Below are positions 19,952 to 32,118 of a DNA stretch of 64,000 bases, one piece after another. The stretch covers positions 496,001 through 560,000 of the forward strand of contig WFMF01000024.1 in NCBI GenBank assembly GCA_011033025.1. Reading direction: 5' to 3'. The position numbers were made by a program, and so were the translations under genes. The notes beneath the pieces are model-generated. The model was given only the letters and a program-made list of their open reading frames with translations, was not told the DNA's origin and did no database searches. How positions within the stretch are numbered: position 1 is the stretch's first letter; each line of letters begins with the position of its first letter. The stretch is from Beroe forskalii. Taxonomy: Eukaryota > Ctenophora > Nuda > Beroida > Beroidae.

Positions 19952-20962
19952 TTTCCCTCCCCATTGGCCTTTTTGTGAATACAAAAAGGCAAATGAGAGG
20001 GTTGGCAGAGATCGTGGTTTGGGAAGGTGAGAATAGGGATATGTGTATATCAGGTCCTGATTTGCAATACAACTACTGTAATTTCTGGAAAGTGCCCAGA
20101 TTACTCCTTTATAATATCAGTTGCGAAAATGTCCCTCCCTCCATCCGTCCGTCCTTCCATCCGTCCCCTCATCACAAATCTTCAAAATCACGAATTTTAT
20201 AATCATTGGCTGTCGGTTGTCAAAACTAAAGTCTGACTTGGTCCATCCGTGGAAAATGCTCAAATTCTCTAAAATTATGATCAATTCTAAATTGAAGGGT
20301 TGTTGAAGAATTTGTGACTTAAAATCTTAGTAGTGAGTTGGGATATGGATTGAGGGATAAGATGATAAGCTTCGGTTCTCAATTCGTTTTAGTACCAATC
20401 TGTATCACTATTCGAATGTATACTGAATTCGACTAAGTTCAAAAAATATGGTGGGTCGATGTGATTTGTGAAAGACGAATGATTCTCTTCGGAACAAGAG
20501 ACAGCATTGAAACAGAAAGCATGAAAATTGAATTTTGAAGATCAGATGAAAAGTACCTGGCTTGTACATCAACAGTCAAGAAAATACAGCGCATGAACAA
20601 ACGGTTACAAAATCTGATGCGAAACGTAAACGGAATTCAGCGAAATGGCGCGAAATCTACAACGAACTGATTAAAACAACTTGTGCGTAGGCGCGATGTG
20701 ATTTGTGAAATACAAGAATTTCAGAAGAAATAATAGCACGTGCCAATGCATGTTCTCGATGGTTAAACAACTTGGTGCTTAAGAACGCCAGCAAGAAGAA
20801 TTTCTTTGGCGAATATTTATACTCCTACTAGGAGTACCTGTTGGATAATGATGCTAAGGTTCCATCAAGCACTGCCGGAGAGGGAAATTAAGCACCTCCA
20901 TATGGGTAAATCCCACAAACAAGAATTGAAGCATTAAGCCCGCTGCAGGCGCAATTCTTGTT
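19952..20962 (+). repeat. 1-kb dispersed repeat with hairpins at both ends, copy 1
   Basis: Direct copy of 53536-54505 at high similarity over its length. The left end holds the hairpin GGCCTTTTTGT...ACAAAAAGGC. The right end holds AACAAGAATTG...CAATTCTTGTT. The interior includes CCCTCC/CCGTCC pyrimidine repeats near 20130-20170. No coding frame. It does not match the ends of a known class with certainty. Confidence 0.75.
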
Positions 20963-21189
20963 TCCCTTGCAATTGAAAGAAAAGTTGGTCAAATTTATTT
21001 ATCAAAAAGTTAATCTTTAGTGGAAACTATCGAGTTATTTAAAAGCCCCCTTTTCAAGCGGGCGGTAGCACAGGTAAAAGAAATAACGTCCCATTATCAA
21101 ATTGGCACTGTTTTAAGGGAACTTGAACGCATAGTTACAGTCTGAACGCGAAAACAATCTGCTATTTGCATTCATTTCCTAATCGTGCG
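20963..21189. other. Non-coding interval
   Basis: Nothing recognisable. Confidence 0.3.
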
Positions 21190-21450
21190 TACATTTCTAT
21201 AAATGTGTGCGCCTCACTAATGATATGAACGCATTTCTGTCAGACACCTTTTGAAAATGAACGCACAGATATGAAGATGTTCGCAGGAGGAATTTGTAGA
21301 GAGTTTATTTACTTATTTAGAAACGTATGTGTCTTTACATGCAGTGAATGCATGTATTCATAAATGAACGCATGGTTACTAGGTTTGGTCGCAGGAGGAA
21401 TTTTGTCAAATGTTTAGAAACGTACGCGTCTTTACATGCAGTGAACGCAT
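21190..21450 (+). repeat. ~105-bp satellite, left block
   Basis: Units carry GAACGCAT, GGTTACTAGGTTTGGTC, GCAGGAGGAATTT and TTTACATGCAGTGAA(C/T)GCAT. The same units resume at 26174 after the 4.7-kb insertion. Confidence 0.75.
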
Positions 21451-22126
21451 TTTTTTGGTGCAAAATCCACGGACCACCACATTACCTTGCGGAGTGGGTG
21501 GCAACTCTCAACAGCAGAGAGTTCTACTGGGACCCACCTGGTTGCACTACTAGCAGGCTAGTACCCTCTTGCCTGGTACCAGGTGGTGTTACTTTAGGAG
21601 AAACAAATGGTTGGGGGTGCCCCTCCGAAGATTGACTACCTTGATCCCTGTGGTAAGACCGAGAGGAAGATGACTCTCTAACCTAGTGTTCTGTGGACAC
21701 GCCACTGGTTGAGTTTGTGCATAGTCATTGATATTGGGGAAAAGAGTGGTGTGGACTTAAAGTAGCAGTTAGTTAAAGACATAGAGTCATCGTTAGGGTG
21801 TGATAAGAGCTTGGGTTTGATGATCTCTCAGGATCGATGCAGATAACTAATTACTCATTTTTATCACGATGACGTATAATTATGGTGAAAGTGTTATTTA
21901 TGGCAGTTAAAGTGGCAGTTAAAAGGTAGTGAGATAAGGGTGATTGTGATTACATTTATCTGTTAATCTGTGACAAGGTCTGTTAAGAGACCCCAGCTGT
22001 TGGTATTTCATTAGTAGATTGGGGTTTTCGTATCATTGAAGATCACACAAAAGGGTAGGCAAACAGGTATCTCGCATCTGCTTGCGCGCGCTGTCTTCAG
22101 TAGATGAGCGTGCAAAAGATGTACTT

Positions 22127-25100
22127 TGTAAAAGGTTAAGCTGGGCATTCTCCAATAAAGTGTTCGGCTGTTTCTTTCTCATCAGGGCAGTTCGTGCAGT
22201 AGGGAGAGGAGTTGGGGTCTCTTTTGGACTTACTATTGTTCAGCCAGTTCTGATCTGAGAGCATGTGCGTGATTAATCTTAGATTTTTCTTATTACCTTC
22301 CATTAATTTAAATTTGTGATTTTCTATGTAATTTTATTCAGAGGAGGTTTGGTATTGGGTTTTGTAGGGTGTTTATTTATAATCTTAATGGTTTCATTTT
22401 TGGCTTTATCGGACAGTTCAGCTAGTATATTGCTCCAGCTTACGTAAGTGAAAGGTTCAGGCCCTATGGGGTGGAGTGCAGCACCTCTTTTTGCCAGGGT
22501 GTCCGCCATCTCGTTCCCTGGAATGCCCGAGTGAGCCTTAGTTTTGTATAGGGAGACGTTTATGTATTGACTAAGATGATTCAGAGCCTTACAAGTGTCA
22601 TGTGTTAGCTTTGATTGGCTCTGATCCGCCTCGAGTTGCAGAAGTGAGCTCAGAATGTATGTTAATTTGGGAAATGTTAGTATCTTTATAAGATAAGAAT
22701 AAAACAAAAGTTTCAGAATAAAACAAAAGTTTATTTCGCATTTCTTTATACACGCCTAAATACTGAATATATACAAAATATGATAAAAATTCTGGTTTCA
22801 GGGTAATATTGAAATCAATACCTATGGATAAGAATATTCTAATAGAGGGATTCTGGTTTCAGGGTGATAGGGAAACTCTAACATTAGAGCATACAGATGA
22901 TAGGGTTCTGATATCAGGGTGTAGGGGAATTGTATAACATTAGGACATTAGAAAATTCTAACAAAGTGATCAGGAGTAAAATTTCTTTGATTTTGACTTA
23001 GCCCACGCCTTTAGATGACCTCCTACCCAGTGAGGGTAGGCTTACAAGTGCTGGCAAAACGCAAGGTCGCAAGGCTGGAGGCTTATTGCTTCCTTTAAAT
23101 GTACCAGCACTTGAAGCTAGGATAGTCTTTGTTTCTAGTATATATCATTATAAGAATATTTTATTGTGTTTGTATAATAGTATAATGTAGGCGAAGTCAA
23201 TTTTCTTGAAATGGATGAGTTTCAAACTTTTTCAACATACTTAATGTTAAACTCATTAAGTTACATAATATCAACTTATTAAATAGGCAATATTATGTCA
23301 ACAAACAAAACATTTTATGAATTTGGCTGAATGTTTCAATGTAACAAGAGACTGGGCATGGGGTTTTCATTTTATTGTGATTACAGATAAATTAATTATG
23401 TGTAACTGCTGCAAATTCTCAAATTAAACGCAGTGCACGAGAAATAGGCGGTTTGACGTCATCAACTCACTACATCATGATATTATGATAATGACATCAT
23501 CTTTCCTGCCTACTTTTCATGCACAGGGTATAGTCTTTAATTTATGGAGGCTTCGAGATAAAGTTTAGTACTGATGATACTGCAGAGTGTTCCAGGTCCC
23601 ATGCTGCCAATCACATGGATCACCTTCGTTTTGGATTAATTGAGAATTTTTTCTTTGATTTGTGATTTAGTAGGACCTATTTTGAATGAAAAATCATAAA
23701 TTTTGATGAGTTCTCGGACAACATTCCATACGAGGCTACCTATATAGAAAAAGCTATTAGATGGGGTAGGAGTTAACAGTCTGGTTTCTTCCCAGTGGAA
23801 TAATATGAGGAATGTTGGAGCGACAATCCCAGCCAAAATTTGTCCATATCGAAGCAAAAAAGCCCATTTAGGTTGACAGAAACTTGATATTAATATTTGG
23901 CTATTTTATGCCGCGCAATTATTATCATGGTCTCAACTCGCTAGTTTTGATAAAGGAGCAATTTCCAAACTGCGTCAGAATCCAATTAACGCGCACAAAA
24001 CGCGCGTCATTCATTCCTAAAAAAGCTACCAGGATCCTAATCTAGCCAAAATATTCCCAAACTAGCTGCCAGACTCCAAAAGTAGCCAGGGACTCCTAAA
24101 ATCCGCTGCAAGGATTCCATTGCTTGTTTATACATCCAGGAACTCATTATATCATCTTTTTGTCGTGAAGCAGTGTTTTTGTGATTCATTGGAATGTGGG
24201 AACCCTATCAGCCATATGGCTCAATATGTTTTGAAATAATGTACTTAGCAAGGTCGACTTCAAGGTCCCTGTTTGGATAGTGAAATCCCTTATGACGCAA
24301 AAAGGCATTTTTGCTACTTTATGACTCCATTCAGATAGTATAAATTATAATGAAAGTGCAGCTCTTTGCGTTATATCGCCCGAGTTCCAAGCTTAATTTA
24401 ATGGATTGAGTAGTGTTGCGCGCCACGCGCGCAAACACACCTCACTAATAACATTACTTGCTTTGCATACGAAGTAACCTCCATGAGAACTTCCATTTTT
24501 GCCTGATACATACTAATGCGCGGCGCATGTAGCGAAAAAGAAAGTGATTTCGCATTATTCCATTTGTATCAGTTATTTCGTAACGTCATCGTATCATGTT
24601 GCCTAGTGAAGACATGTAATTCGACGTTATCGAGAATGAAATCATGACTGAATTAGTCTTAGACACGCCGCTAGACAGAAAAAAAGCCGTTTTTCCCGTG
24701 AAATCCCCATTCCCAGCCACTTATAAAAATTATTCCACTGGGGGTTTCTTTTCCATTCCTTTTGGATAGTAAAAAGTTTTCGAACATACATATGGGGGTT
24801 CTAAATTTGAGTATTTTGAAAATTTCGTTACCGCAGTGGTAGATGTGAAGGTTTCGGACATTCATTATACCATTTTTATTAAAAAGTGGTTTGCTGTTCT
24901 CCCTTTTGTAGAACTCAGGGCCAAGGCATTGGTTGTCAATATCTCTTGTCCTGGCACAGGTTTTAAATTTGTCAAGATAGGCTTCTTTATCTCAAGATAG
25001 GCTTCTTTATCTCTGCTGCCTCTTTGATGGCAATCATTTCGCATTGGTTGATGGTGGCCATAGTGCCCAAGCTAAGGGAGTGTTCAGATATTACAGCTTT

Positions 25101-25625
25101 ATTTCTGTATACGGCAAAACCCACCCCCACCTGGTTTAGGCCTTTGAGGTATGGTCCGTCGGTGTATATATCTATGGAATTTTCTTGTGGGATTGAAGTT
25201 TGCATTGTCAGATATATGTTGAACTTTTTAGTAGGTAATGCTGTTGAGGAAATTTTGTCAAATAAATCAGTCTGGTTTGGAATTTTCAGTTTATTGAAGT
25301 GTTGATCTCGGTAGTGAGCATTTGAGACAATTTTCTTAGATAAAGTGTAATTCCCCTTCCAGTTATTTTCTAATTTGAGTCTGATAGAGGTTTTTGTTGC
25401 ATTAAAACAGAGCAGCACGTCTATGGGAATGATCCCCGCAACCGTGTCTAAAGTGATATGTGGAGTTGATCTAAAAACTCCTGTAATTGGTTGTGTTGCT
25501 AATTTTTGGACTTTTTTAAGTGCCCCAAGTAGGTAGGCGGTTTCGTCTATTCTATGAATCCATACAAAACAGGAGTAGCTTAGAGTTGGAAGTATGACTT
25601 GTTTGTAAAGCCACCTCATCCTCAT
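22127..25625 (-). pseudogene. Broken LINE ORF2: RT end, RNase H and zinc motif
   Basis: Read on the minus strand. 25625-24987 encodes the RT thumb region followed by the start of an RNase H domain (IYTDG, then a CEMIAIKEAAE helix). The frame is then interrupted by about 2.3 kb. 22707-22324 resumes with the RNase H end (KAHSGIPGNEMADTLAK). 22320-22130 continues with a CTNC...H...C zinc motif. A 20-bp tandem duplication of the GATAAAGAAGCCTATCTTGA type sits at the break (about 24965-25010). The catalytic RT palm is missing. The RNase H domain places it in an I- or RNase H-bearing Jockey-like group, unlike the intact LINE at 7.8-15 kb. Confidence 0.8.
22708..24964. other. Sequence interrupting the RNase H frame
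   Basis: About 2.2 kb without a supported gene. It contains repeated GGTTCTGATATCAGGGTG-like words near 22850-22925 and an inverted pair CAAGTGCTGG/CCAGCACTTG (23047-23115). No terminal repeats were identified, so the mechanism of interruption is unknown. Confidence 0.35.
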
Positions 25626-25972
25626 CAGTGATGAATAATTATGGACGTTGCAATTATGAGCTTATTCAAATTGTTTTGTGGTCGCGCGCGCTCAATTTGA
25701 TTTAAATTGTGAAAAAGAGCACGCGCGCTCAGCTGAAAAAACGTACTTTCATTCTCTAATTTTTAGAAATTTGCTAGTCGCTTTTTGCGTTTAGGATTTT
25801 GGCGGCCATATGTGTGTTCGTGAATATGCCCACGTAGGCTACAAGGGTTCATTATCCCGTGGAAGAGTGAATAAGGAGCCGTGCTTGATGCCCACAGTGG
25901 CACAGGTTAAACCTGACTAAATGCAGAATCTAGGTTATGGAGAACCAGTAAGACCTGTGAAGTGAGTGGGTG

Positions 25973-26176
25973 ATGGCTGAGGAGACTACGGACACTTGGC
26001 CCCCTGGGTTGTGGAAGATCCCAGGGGTCGATGAGTGGGACCCCTTAGAGGTTGAAGGAGGGGATCTGAGTGGTTGTGACCCTCCAAGTCCGCCGACTTC
26101 CGGGCAAGCCCTTCAGTCTATGATCCCGACCGACGAATCGGCCCTGAGACGTCTCCAAATCTCAGACTCACAGTGA
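25973..26176 (+). CDS. Small acidic ORF at insertion edge, function unknown
   Basis: 67 residues from ATG at 25973, acidic and proline-rich, starting MAEETTDTW. It ends exactly where the satellite resumes. It could be the start of a transposon ORF1 or chance; no domain is recognised. Confidence 0.2.
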   Translation: MAEETTDTWPPGLWKIPGVDEWDPLEVEGGDLSGCDPPSPPTSGQALQSMIPTDESALRRLQISDSQ

Positions 26177-26510
26177 ACACATGTATTCATAAATGAATGC
26201 ATGGTTACTAGGTTTGGTCACAGGAGGAATTTGGTCAAATGTTTAGAAACGTATCCATCTTTACATGCAGTGAATGCATGTATTCACTTATTCATATCAA
26301 TGAACGCATGGTTACTAGGTTTGGTCGCAGGAGGAATTTGGTGAAATAAAGTTGGTTGCAGGGTGATGATCATTTAGAAATGTATGCGTCTTTACATGCA
26401 GTGAATGCATGACAGATCATCCCTTATATACTTATATATTCATAGAAATGAACGCATGTATACTAGGTTTGGTCACAGGAGGAATTTGGTAAATTGTATA
26501 TGCAAGTTAA
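26174..26510 (+). repeat. ~105-bp satellite, right block
   Basis: Three units continue the 21190-21450 satellite, again with GGTTACTAGGTTTGGTC, CAGGAGGAATTTGGT and TTTACATGCAGTGAATGCAT. Confidence 0.75.
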
Positions 26511-26570
26511 CATAGATTTTTTTGTTGTTGAAAACCCACGGTGGGGTACCCATAAGGGCTTTGAAACAAT

Positions 26571-26572
<2 letters not shown>

Positions 26573-26636
<64 letters not shown>

Positions 26637-26836
26637 CAAAATTGAACAGGACTCAAATGAAACTACATTTAACTGATCGGAATCTTCGATGAATTACATC
26701 TTCTAAGGATCATCTAGCTCAAATTTGATTGTAATAAGTATATATATATGTATATATAAGTATATATAGATGTAACTTATCGAAGTTCCAGATCAGTTAA
26801 ATGTCGTTTCATTTGAGTCCTGTTGAATTTTGAAAC

Positions 26837-26860
<24 letters not shown>
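26573..26860. repeat. (AT)n blocks bounding an inverted pair
   Basis: (AT)n at 26573-26632 and about 26838-26860. Between them, TTTCAAAATTGAACAGGACTC and ACTGATC at 26633-26690 reappear inverted at 26775-26838, with an interrupted AT stretch in the centre. The same TTGAGTCCTGTTGAATTTTG word occurs at 33799-33818 next to another (AT)n, so this is probably a joined pair of Penelope-like element ends. Confidence 0.7.
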
Positions 26861-26868
<8 letters not shown>

Positions 26869-27620
26869 TCAAGGTACCAGAGTACAATGAGTGTGTCAGA
26901 TGCTTGACGCAAACGACGGTCTCGTCAGGGGGTATGAATATATATGGAGGACCAGATACTGCGAAGTACCAGGTGAGTTGTCTGATATCAGTGACGTATC
27001 TGTTAGAGAACGTTTTCCATGAATCCTGAACGTTTTACTCTATAGAAGTGCGTTAGCCGTTAGTAGCACTGTCGTACAAGCAAAACGTAATGGAGTTCTC
27101 AGCTTAACTCTGTTCTTTACTTTGAAGATGTAGCTGATCCAAGGTACTAGCTAACTCAAGGTTTCAGGTTTCAAAGGTCAAGGTTAAAACTTCAAGTTTA
27201 CGAAATAAAACGAGCTTGTAAAATCACACGGTAAATATTTTCGTCCGTCTTTAGTACATGAACAAGGACTTTTCAAACCGTCTCGTAGAGATAAACTGAA
27301 GTAAATGAATATTTCGCACGTTTTTGAAAAGTGCTCCTTTAGAAAATTTCCAAATCACTAGTTTTTATTTGAAAATGTATTCAAACTGCTATTTATCGGC
27401 GGAATTTAGTTCGTGGACTGCAAATTAAAGCTGTGAAATAAGTTCCAAATAAGTTAATTTCCACTCTGTCATAGGCTGGCTTGGTATAGCCGCCTGCTGT
27501 TCGAAAGGCATTATAAATATAAATATGAAACAAATGTTCGTAATATTATTGTTACGTACTGCGAATTAATTAAAATTTCAGTCCCTCTGCATAATATCGC
27601 ATACAATATTACGTCATTAG

Positions 27621-28649
27621 TTAGTGCCTACATCGCCAATTTTGGCAATTTTGTGCGCAATGTGCCGAAAATTTCCATTTGATACTAGTTGGTCGAGGAT
27701 GGGTAGGGGTAATTTGGAGCCCTGCGTCCCCAAAACGTTCGATGTCCTCGTCCTTCTTCCTCTCTAGAAACTTCCGTCTCTTATCCCACAATTGGTGTGA
27801 GAGCAATTCATTGCGTTGCGTTTCTGATTTCCAGAGATTCACAACTTCCATGGTTTGATCCTCGTCTAGCCCGCTTTCTTGAACTCTGTCCAGCACACTT
27901 TTGTCTAGCAGTGAAGTTCTCATTTCATGTGTTAAAACATATCTTTTCATGAGACTTATGTCGTCAATGAACTTCTGTCTCGACGCTGCTAACTTCTGTT
28001 GGATCAGGTCAGGACTGTCACTCGGATTCAATCTGGGCCGATATTTTAAGGGTAAATACTGTGGAAATTCCTCCGACCACCCCTCATAAAGTATGGCCTT
28101 CTTTTCATTCTGGAGGTACTTCCAAAAGCTTTTCTTCCTCTTGTTGAGGGTATCAGACCAGAAGACAGAATTGTTTACTTTGAACTGATTCGTCTCACTT
28201 TGGGGTCTATCTTGGCTTGTGGAGGGCAGTTTGATGAGTCTCACTTCCGTTTCCAGCGTCTCAATCCTGGTTAACAGGGACTCGCAGTCGTTGTCACACG
28301 TTAAGCCATCTTGGGGGGCTGTTCCTTCACTATCACAAGTGGAAGTGGGTGTGGATGACTGTTTGGCTGGGTCCTGACTCATCAAAAATTCGGTGATAAT
28401 TTCGCCGATGCTGTCTAATCTTTTTTCCATATCTGACGGAGGACTGGATTTGTCACACTGTTTGGGAGTGTTCATTCCTTGTAGTGCCTCTATCCGCGAT
28501 TCCAGTGTTTCAAGGCGAGATTCAAAGTCTCGTAGATTCTCCATAACTTTGTGCAGAATATCCTGGTTCTGGGTGGCGGTTCTGTGAAATTCCGATGCTA
28601 TGTTCCGTGTTTCTTCCTCCAAGTTACGTTGCTTTTTAGCCTTCGTCAT
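27621..28649 (-). CDS. Coiled-coil ORF, array unit 1
   Basis: 342 residues from the only in-frame ATG (28649; the frame is open further upstream but without ATG; A at -3). It starts MTKAKKQRNLEEE. The N-terminal third is a likely coiled coil (heptad-like stretches around ENLRDFESRLETLESRIEAL). A Ser/Thr/Pro-rich middle follows. The C-terminal half is rich in charged and aromatic residues, with FWKYLQNEKK, LPLKYRPRLNP and LWDKRRKFLERKK. No catalytic motif, so this is not an RT. Similar accessory proteins accompany Penelope-like elements in invertebrates (from memory, not tested). The frame is kept in three copies, hinting at recent amplification or constraint. Confidence 0.65.
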   Translation of the reverse strand: MTKAKKQRNLEEETRNIASEFHRTATQNQDILHKVMENLRDFESRLETLESRIEALQGMNTPKQCDKSSPPSDMEKRLDSIGEIITEFLMSQDPAKQSSTPTSTCDSEGTAPQDGLTCDNDCESLLTRIETLETEVRLIKLPSTSQDRPQSETNQFKVNNSVFWSDTLNKRKKSFWKYLQNEKKAILYEGWSEEFPQYLPLKYRPRLNPSDSPDLIQQKLAASRQKFIDDISLMKRYVLTHEMRTSLLDKSVLDRVQESGLDEDQTMEVVNLWKSETQRNELLSHQLWDKRRKFLERKKDEDIERFGDAGLQITPTHPRPTSIKWKFSAHCAQNCQNWRCRH

Positions 28650-29499
28650 ATTGGTAGGCACGGGAACTCTAGCTATGGTGAGCTGAATAGGCGATAGCCG
28701 TAATATCAGACGGTCTCCCCCGACGGTATAATATAGACTGAGTTCAAGGTACCAGAGTACAATGTGTGTGTCAGATGCTTGACGCAAATGACGTTCTCGT
28801 CAGGGGGTATAAATATATATGGAGGACCAGGCACTGTGAAGTACCAGGTGAGTTGTCTGATATCAGTGACGTATCTGTTAGAGAACGTTTTCCATGAATC
28901 CTGAACGTTTCACTTTATGAAAGTGCGTTAGTAGCACTGGTGTACATGCAGAGCGTAGTGGATTTGTCAGCTTTACTCTGTTCTGTTAATCTTTACTTTG
29001 AAGAAGTAGCTGATCCAAGGTACTAGCTAGCTCAAGGTTTCAGGTTTCAAAGGTCAAGGTTAAAACTTCAAGTTTACGAAATAAAACGAGCTTTGTAAAA
29101 TCACACGGTAAATATTTTCGTCCGTCTTTAGTACATGAACAAGGACTTTTCAAACCGTCTCGTAGAGATAAACTGAAGTAAATGAATATTTCGCACGTTT
29201 TTGAAAAGTGCTCCTTTAGAAAATTTCCAAATCACTAGTTTTTATTTGAAAATGTATTCAAACTGCTATTTATCGGCGGAATTTAGTTCGTGGACTGCAA
29301 ATTAAAGCTGTGAAATAAGTTACAAAAAACGGTTAATTTCCACTCTGTCATAGGCTGGCTTGGTATAGCCGCCTGCTGTTCGAAAGGCATTATAATTATA
29401 ATTATGAAACAAATGTTCGTAATATTATTGTTACGTACTGCGAATTAATTAAAATTTCAGTCCCTCTGTATAATATCGCATACAATATTACGTCATTAG

Positions 29500-30528
29500 T
29501 TAGTGCTTACATCGCCAATTTTGGCAATTTTGTGCGCAATGTGCCGAAAATTTCCATTTGATACTAGTTGGTCGAGGATGGGTAGGGGTAATTTGGAGCC
29601 CTGCGTCCCCAAAACGTTCGATGTCCTCGTCCTTCTTCCTCTCTAGAAACTTCCGTCTCTTATCCCACAATTGGTGTGAGAGCAATTCATTGCGTTGCGT
29701 TTCTGATTTCCAGAGATTCACAACTTCCATGGTTTGATCTTCGTCTAGCCCGCTTTCTTGAGCTCTGTCCAGCACACTTTTGTCTAGCAGTGAAGTTCTC
29801 ATTTCATGTGTTAAAACATATCTTTTCATGAGACTTATGTCGTCAATGAACTTCTGTCTCGACGCTGCTAACTTCTGTTGGATCAGGTCAGGACTGTCAC
29901 TCGGATTCAATCTGGGCCGATATTTCAAAGGCAAATACTGTGGAAATTCCTCCGACCACCCCTCATAAAGTATGGCCTTCTTTTCATTTTGGAGGTACTT
30001 CCAAAAACTTTTCTTCCTCTTGTTGAGGGTATCAGACCAGAAGACAGAATTGTTTACTTTGAACTGATTCGTCTCACTTTGGGGTCTGTCTTGGCTTGTG
30101 GAGGGCAGTTTGATGAGTCTCACTTCCGTTTCCAGCGTCTCAATCCTGGTTAACAGGGACTCGCAGTTGTTATCACACGTTAAGCCATCTTGGGGGGCTG
30201 TTCCATCACTATCACAAGTGGAAGTGGGCATGGATGACTGTTTGGCTGGGTCCTGACTCATCAAAAATTCGGTGATAATTTCGCCGATGCTGTCTAATCT
30301 TTTTTCCATATCTGACGGAGGACTGGATTTGTCACACTGTTTGGGAGTGTTCATTCCTTGTAGTGCCTCTATCCGCGATTCCAGTGTTTCAAGGCGAGAT
30401 TCAAAGTCTCGTAGATTCTCCATAACTTTGTGCAGAATATCCTGGTTCTGGGTGGCGGTTCTGTGAAATTCCGATGCTATGTTCCGTGTTTCTTCCTCCA
30501 AGTTACGTTGCTTTTTAGCCTTCGTCAT
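29500..30528 (-). CDS. Coiled-coil ORF, array unit 2
   Basis: Same 342-residue protein as unit 1 with a few substitutions (for example V to A in SVLDRAQESG and an altered CDSDGT segment). Full length and uninterrupted. The start is assigned to the equivalent ATG at 30528, because the longer upstream frame has no ATG. Confidence 0.65.
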   Translation of the reverse strand: MTKAKKQRNLEEETRNIASEFHRTATQNQDILHKVMENLRDFESRLETLESRIEALQGMNTPKQCDKSSPPSDMEKRLDSIGEIITEFLMSQDPAKQSSMPTSTCDSDGTAPQDGLTCDNNCESLLTRIETLETEVRLIKLPSTSQDRPQSETNQFKVNNSVFWSDTLNKRKKSFWKYLQNEKKAILYEGWSEEFPQYLPLKYRPRLNPSDSPDLIQQKLAASRQKFIDDISLMKRYVLTHEMRTSLLDKSVLDRAQESGLDEDQTMEVVNLWKSETQRNELLSHQLWDKRRKFLERKKDEDIERFGDAGLQITPTHPRPTSIKWKFSAHCAQNCQNWRCKH

Positions 30529-31378
30529 ATTGGTAGGTACGGGAACTCTAGCTATGGTGAGCTGAATACGCGATAGCCGTAGTATCAGACGGTCTCCCCC
30601 GACGGTATAATATAAACTGAGTTCAAGGTACCAGAGTACAATGAGTGTGTCAGATGCTTGACGCAAACGACGGTCTCGTCAGGGGGTATGAATATATATG
30701 GAGGACCAGATACTGCGAAGTACCAGGTGAGTTGTCTGATATCAGTGACGTATCTGTAAGAGAACGTTTTCCATGAATCCTGAACGTTTCACTTTATGAA
30801 AGTGCGTTAGTAGCACTGGTGTACATGCAGAGCGTAGTGGATTTGTCAGCTTTACTCTGTTCTGTTAATCTTTACTTTGAAGTAGTAGCTGATCCAAGGT
30901 ACTAGCTAACTCAAGGTTTCAAGTTTCAAAGGTCAAGGTTAAAACTTCAAGTTTACGAAATAAAACGAGCTTTGTAAAATCACACGGTAAATATTTTCGT
31001 CCGTCTTTAGTACATGAACAAGGACTTTTCAAACCGTCTCGTAAAGATAAACTGAAGTAAATGAATATTTCGCACGTTTTTGAAAAGTGCTCCTTTAGAA
31101 AATTTCCAAATCACTAGTTTTTATTTGAAAATGTATTTAAACTGCTATTTATCGGCGGAATTTAGTTCGTGGACTGCAAATTAAAGCTGTGAAATAAGTT
31201 ACAAAAAACGGTTAATTTCCACTCTGTCATAGGCTGGCTTGGTATAGCCGCCTGCTGTTCGAAAGGCATTATAATTATAATTATGAAACAAATGTTCGTA
31301 ATATTATTGTTACGTACTGCGAATTAATTAAAATTTCAGTCCCTCTGTATAATATCGCATACAATATTACGTCATTAG

Positions 31379-32002
31379 TTAGTGCTTACATCGCCAATTT
31401 TGGCAATTTTGTGCGCAATGTGCCGAAAATTTCCATTTGATACTAGTTGGTCGAGGATGGGTAGGGGTAATTTGGAGCCCTGCGTCCCCAAAACGTTCGA
31501 TGTCCTCGTCCTTCTTCCTCTCTAGAAACTTCCGTCTCTTATCCCACAATTGGTGTGAGAGCAATTCATTGCGTTGCGTTTCTGATTTCCAGAGATTCAC
31601 AACTTCCATGGTTTGATCTTCGTCTAGCCCGCTTTCTTGAGCTCTGTCCAGCACACTTTTGTCTAGCAGTGAAGTTCTCATTTCATGTGTTAAAACATAT
31701 CTTTTCATGAGACTTATGTCGTCAATGAACTTCTGTCTCGACGCTGCTAACTTCTGTTGGATCAGGTCAGGACTGTCACTCGGATTCAATCTGGGCCGAT
31801 ATTTCAAAGGCAAATACTGTGGAAATTCCTCCGACCACCCCTCATAAAGTATGGCCTTCTTTTCATTTTGGAGGTACTTCCAAAAACTTTTCTTCCTCTT
31901 GTTGAGGGTATCAGACCAGAAGACAGAATTGTTTACTTTGAACTGATTCGTCTCACTTTGGGGTCTGTCTTGGCTTGTGGAGGGCAGTTTGATGAGTCTC
32001 AC
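31379..32002 (-). pseudogene. Coiled-coil ORF, array unit 3, 5'-truncated
   Basis: Retains only the C-terminal part (from about the MRLIKLPSTSQ region); the N-terminal part is lost at the inversion junction. The remaining residues match unit 2. Confidence 0.75.
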
Positions 32003-32118
32003 TTCCGTTTCCAGCGTCTCAATCCTGGTTAACAGGGACTCGCAGTTGTTATCACACGTTAAGCCATCTTGGGGGGCTGTTCCATCACTACAGTATCACA
32101 AGTGGAAGTGGGCATGGA

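Larger units (their letters stand above)
21451..26173 (-). mobile_element. 4.7-kb insertion splitting the satellite, with LINE remnants
   Basis: The ~105-bp satellite stops at CAGTGAACGCAT and resumes at CAGTGAACACAT, so this 12-base word may be a target duplication (or just satellite sequence). The left edge starts with a T-run, as expected for the poly(A) of a minus-strand retroelement. Inside are minus-strand LINE fragments (22127-25625). The right 400 bases carry a short plus-strand frame. The whole may be one truncated LINE with a secondary insertion. Confidence 0.5.
26861..32117 (-). repeat. 1.88-kb tandem array, three units (third incomplete)
   Basis: Units start at 26861, 28736 and 30615 with AACTGAGTTCAAGGTACC (spacing 1875 and 1879 bases). 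Each carries one minus-strand ORF and about 850 bp of non-coding sequence. Units 2 and 3 are almost identical; unit 1 is slightly diverged. The third unit loses its upper part at an inversion point near 32117. Tandem and inverted copies are typical of Penelope-like retroelements (family knowledge). Confidence 0.9.

Noticed and set aside
27901-28089. Plus-strand frames repeated at 1879-bp spacing in the array
   Set aside because: Shadow frames opposite the coiled-coil ORF.
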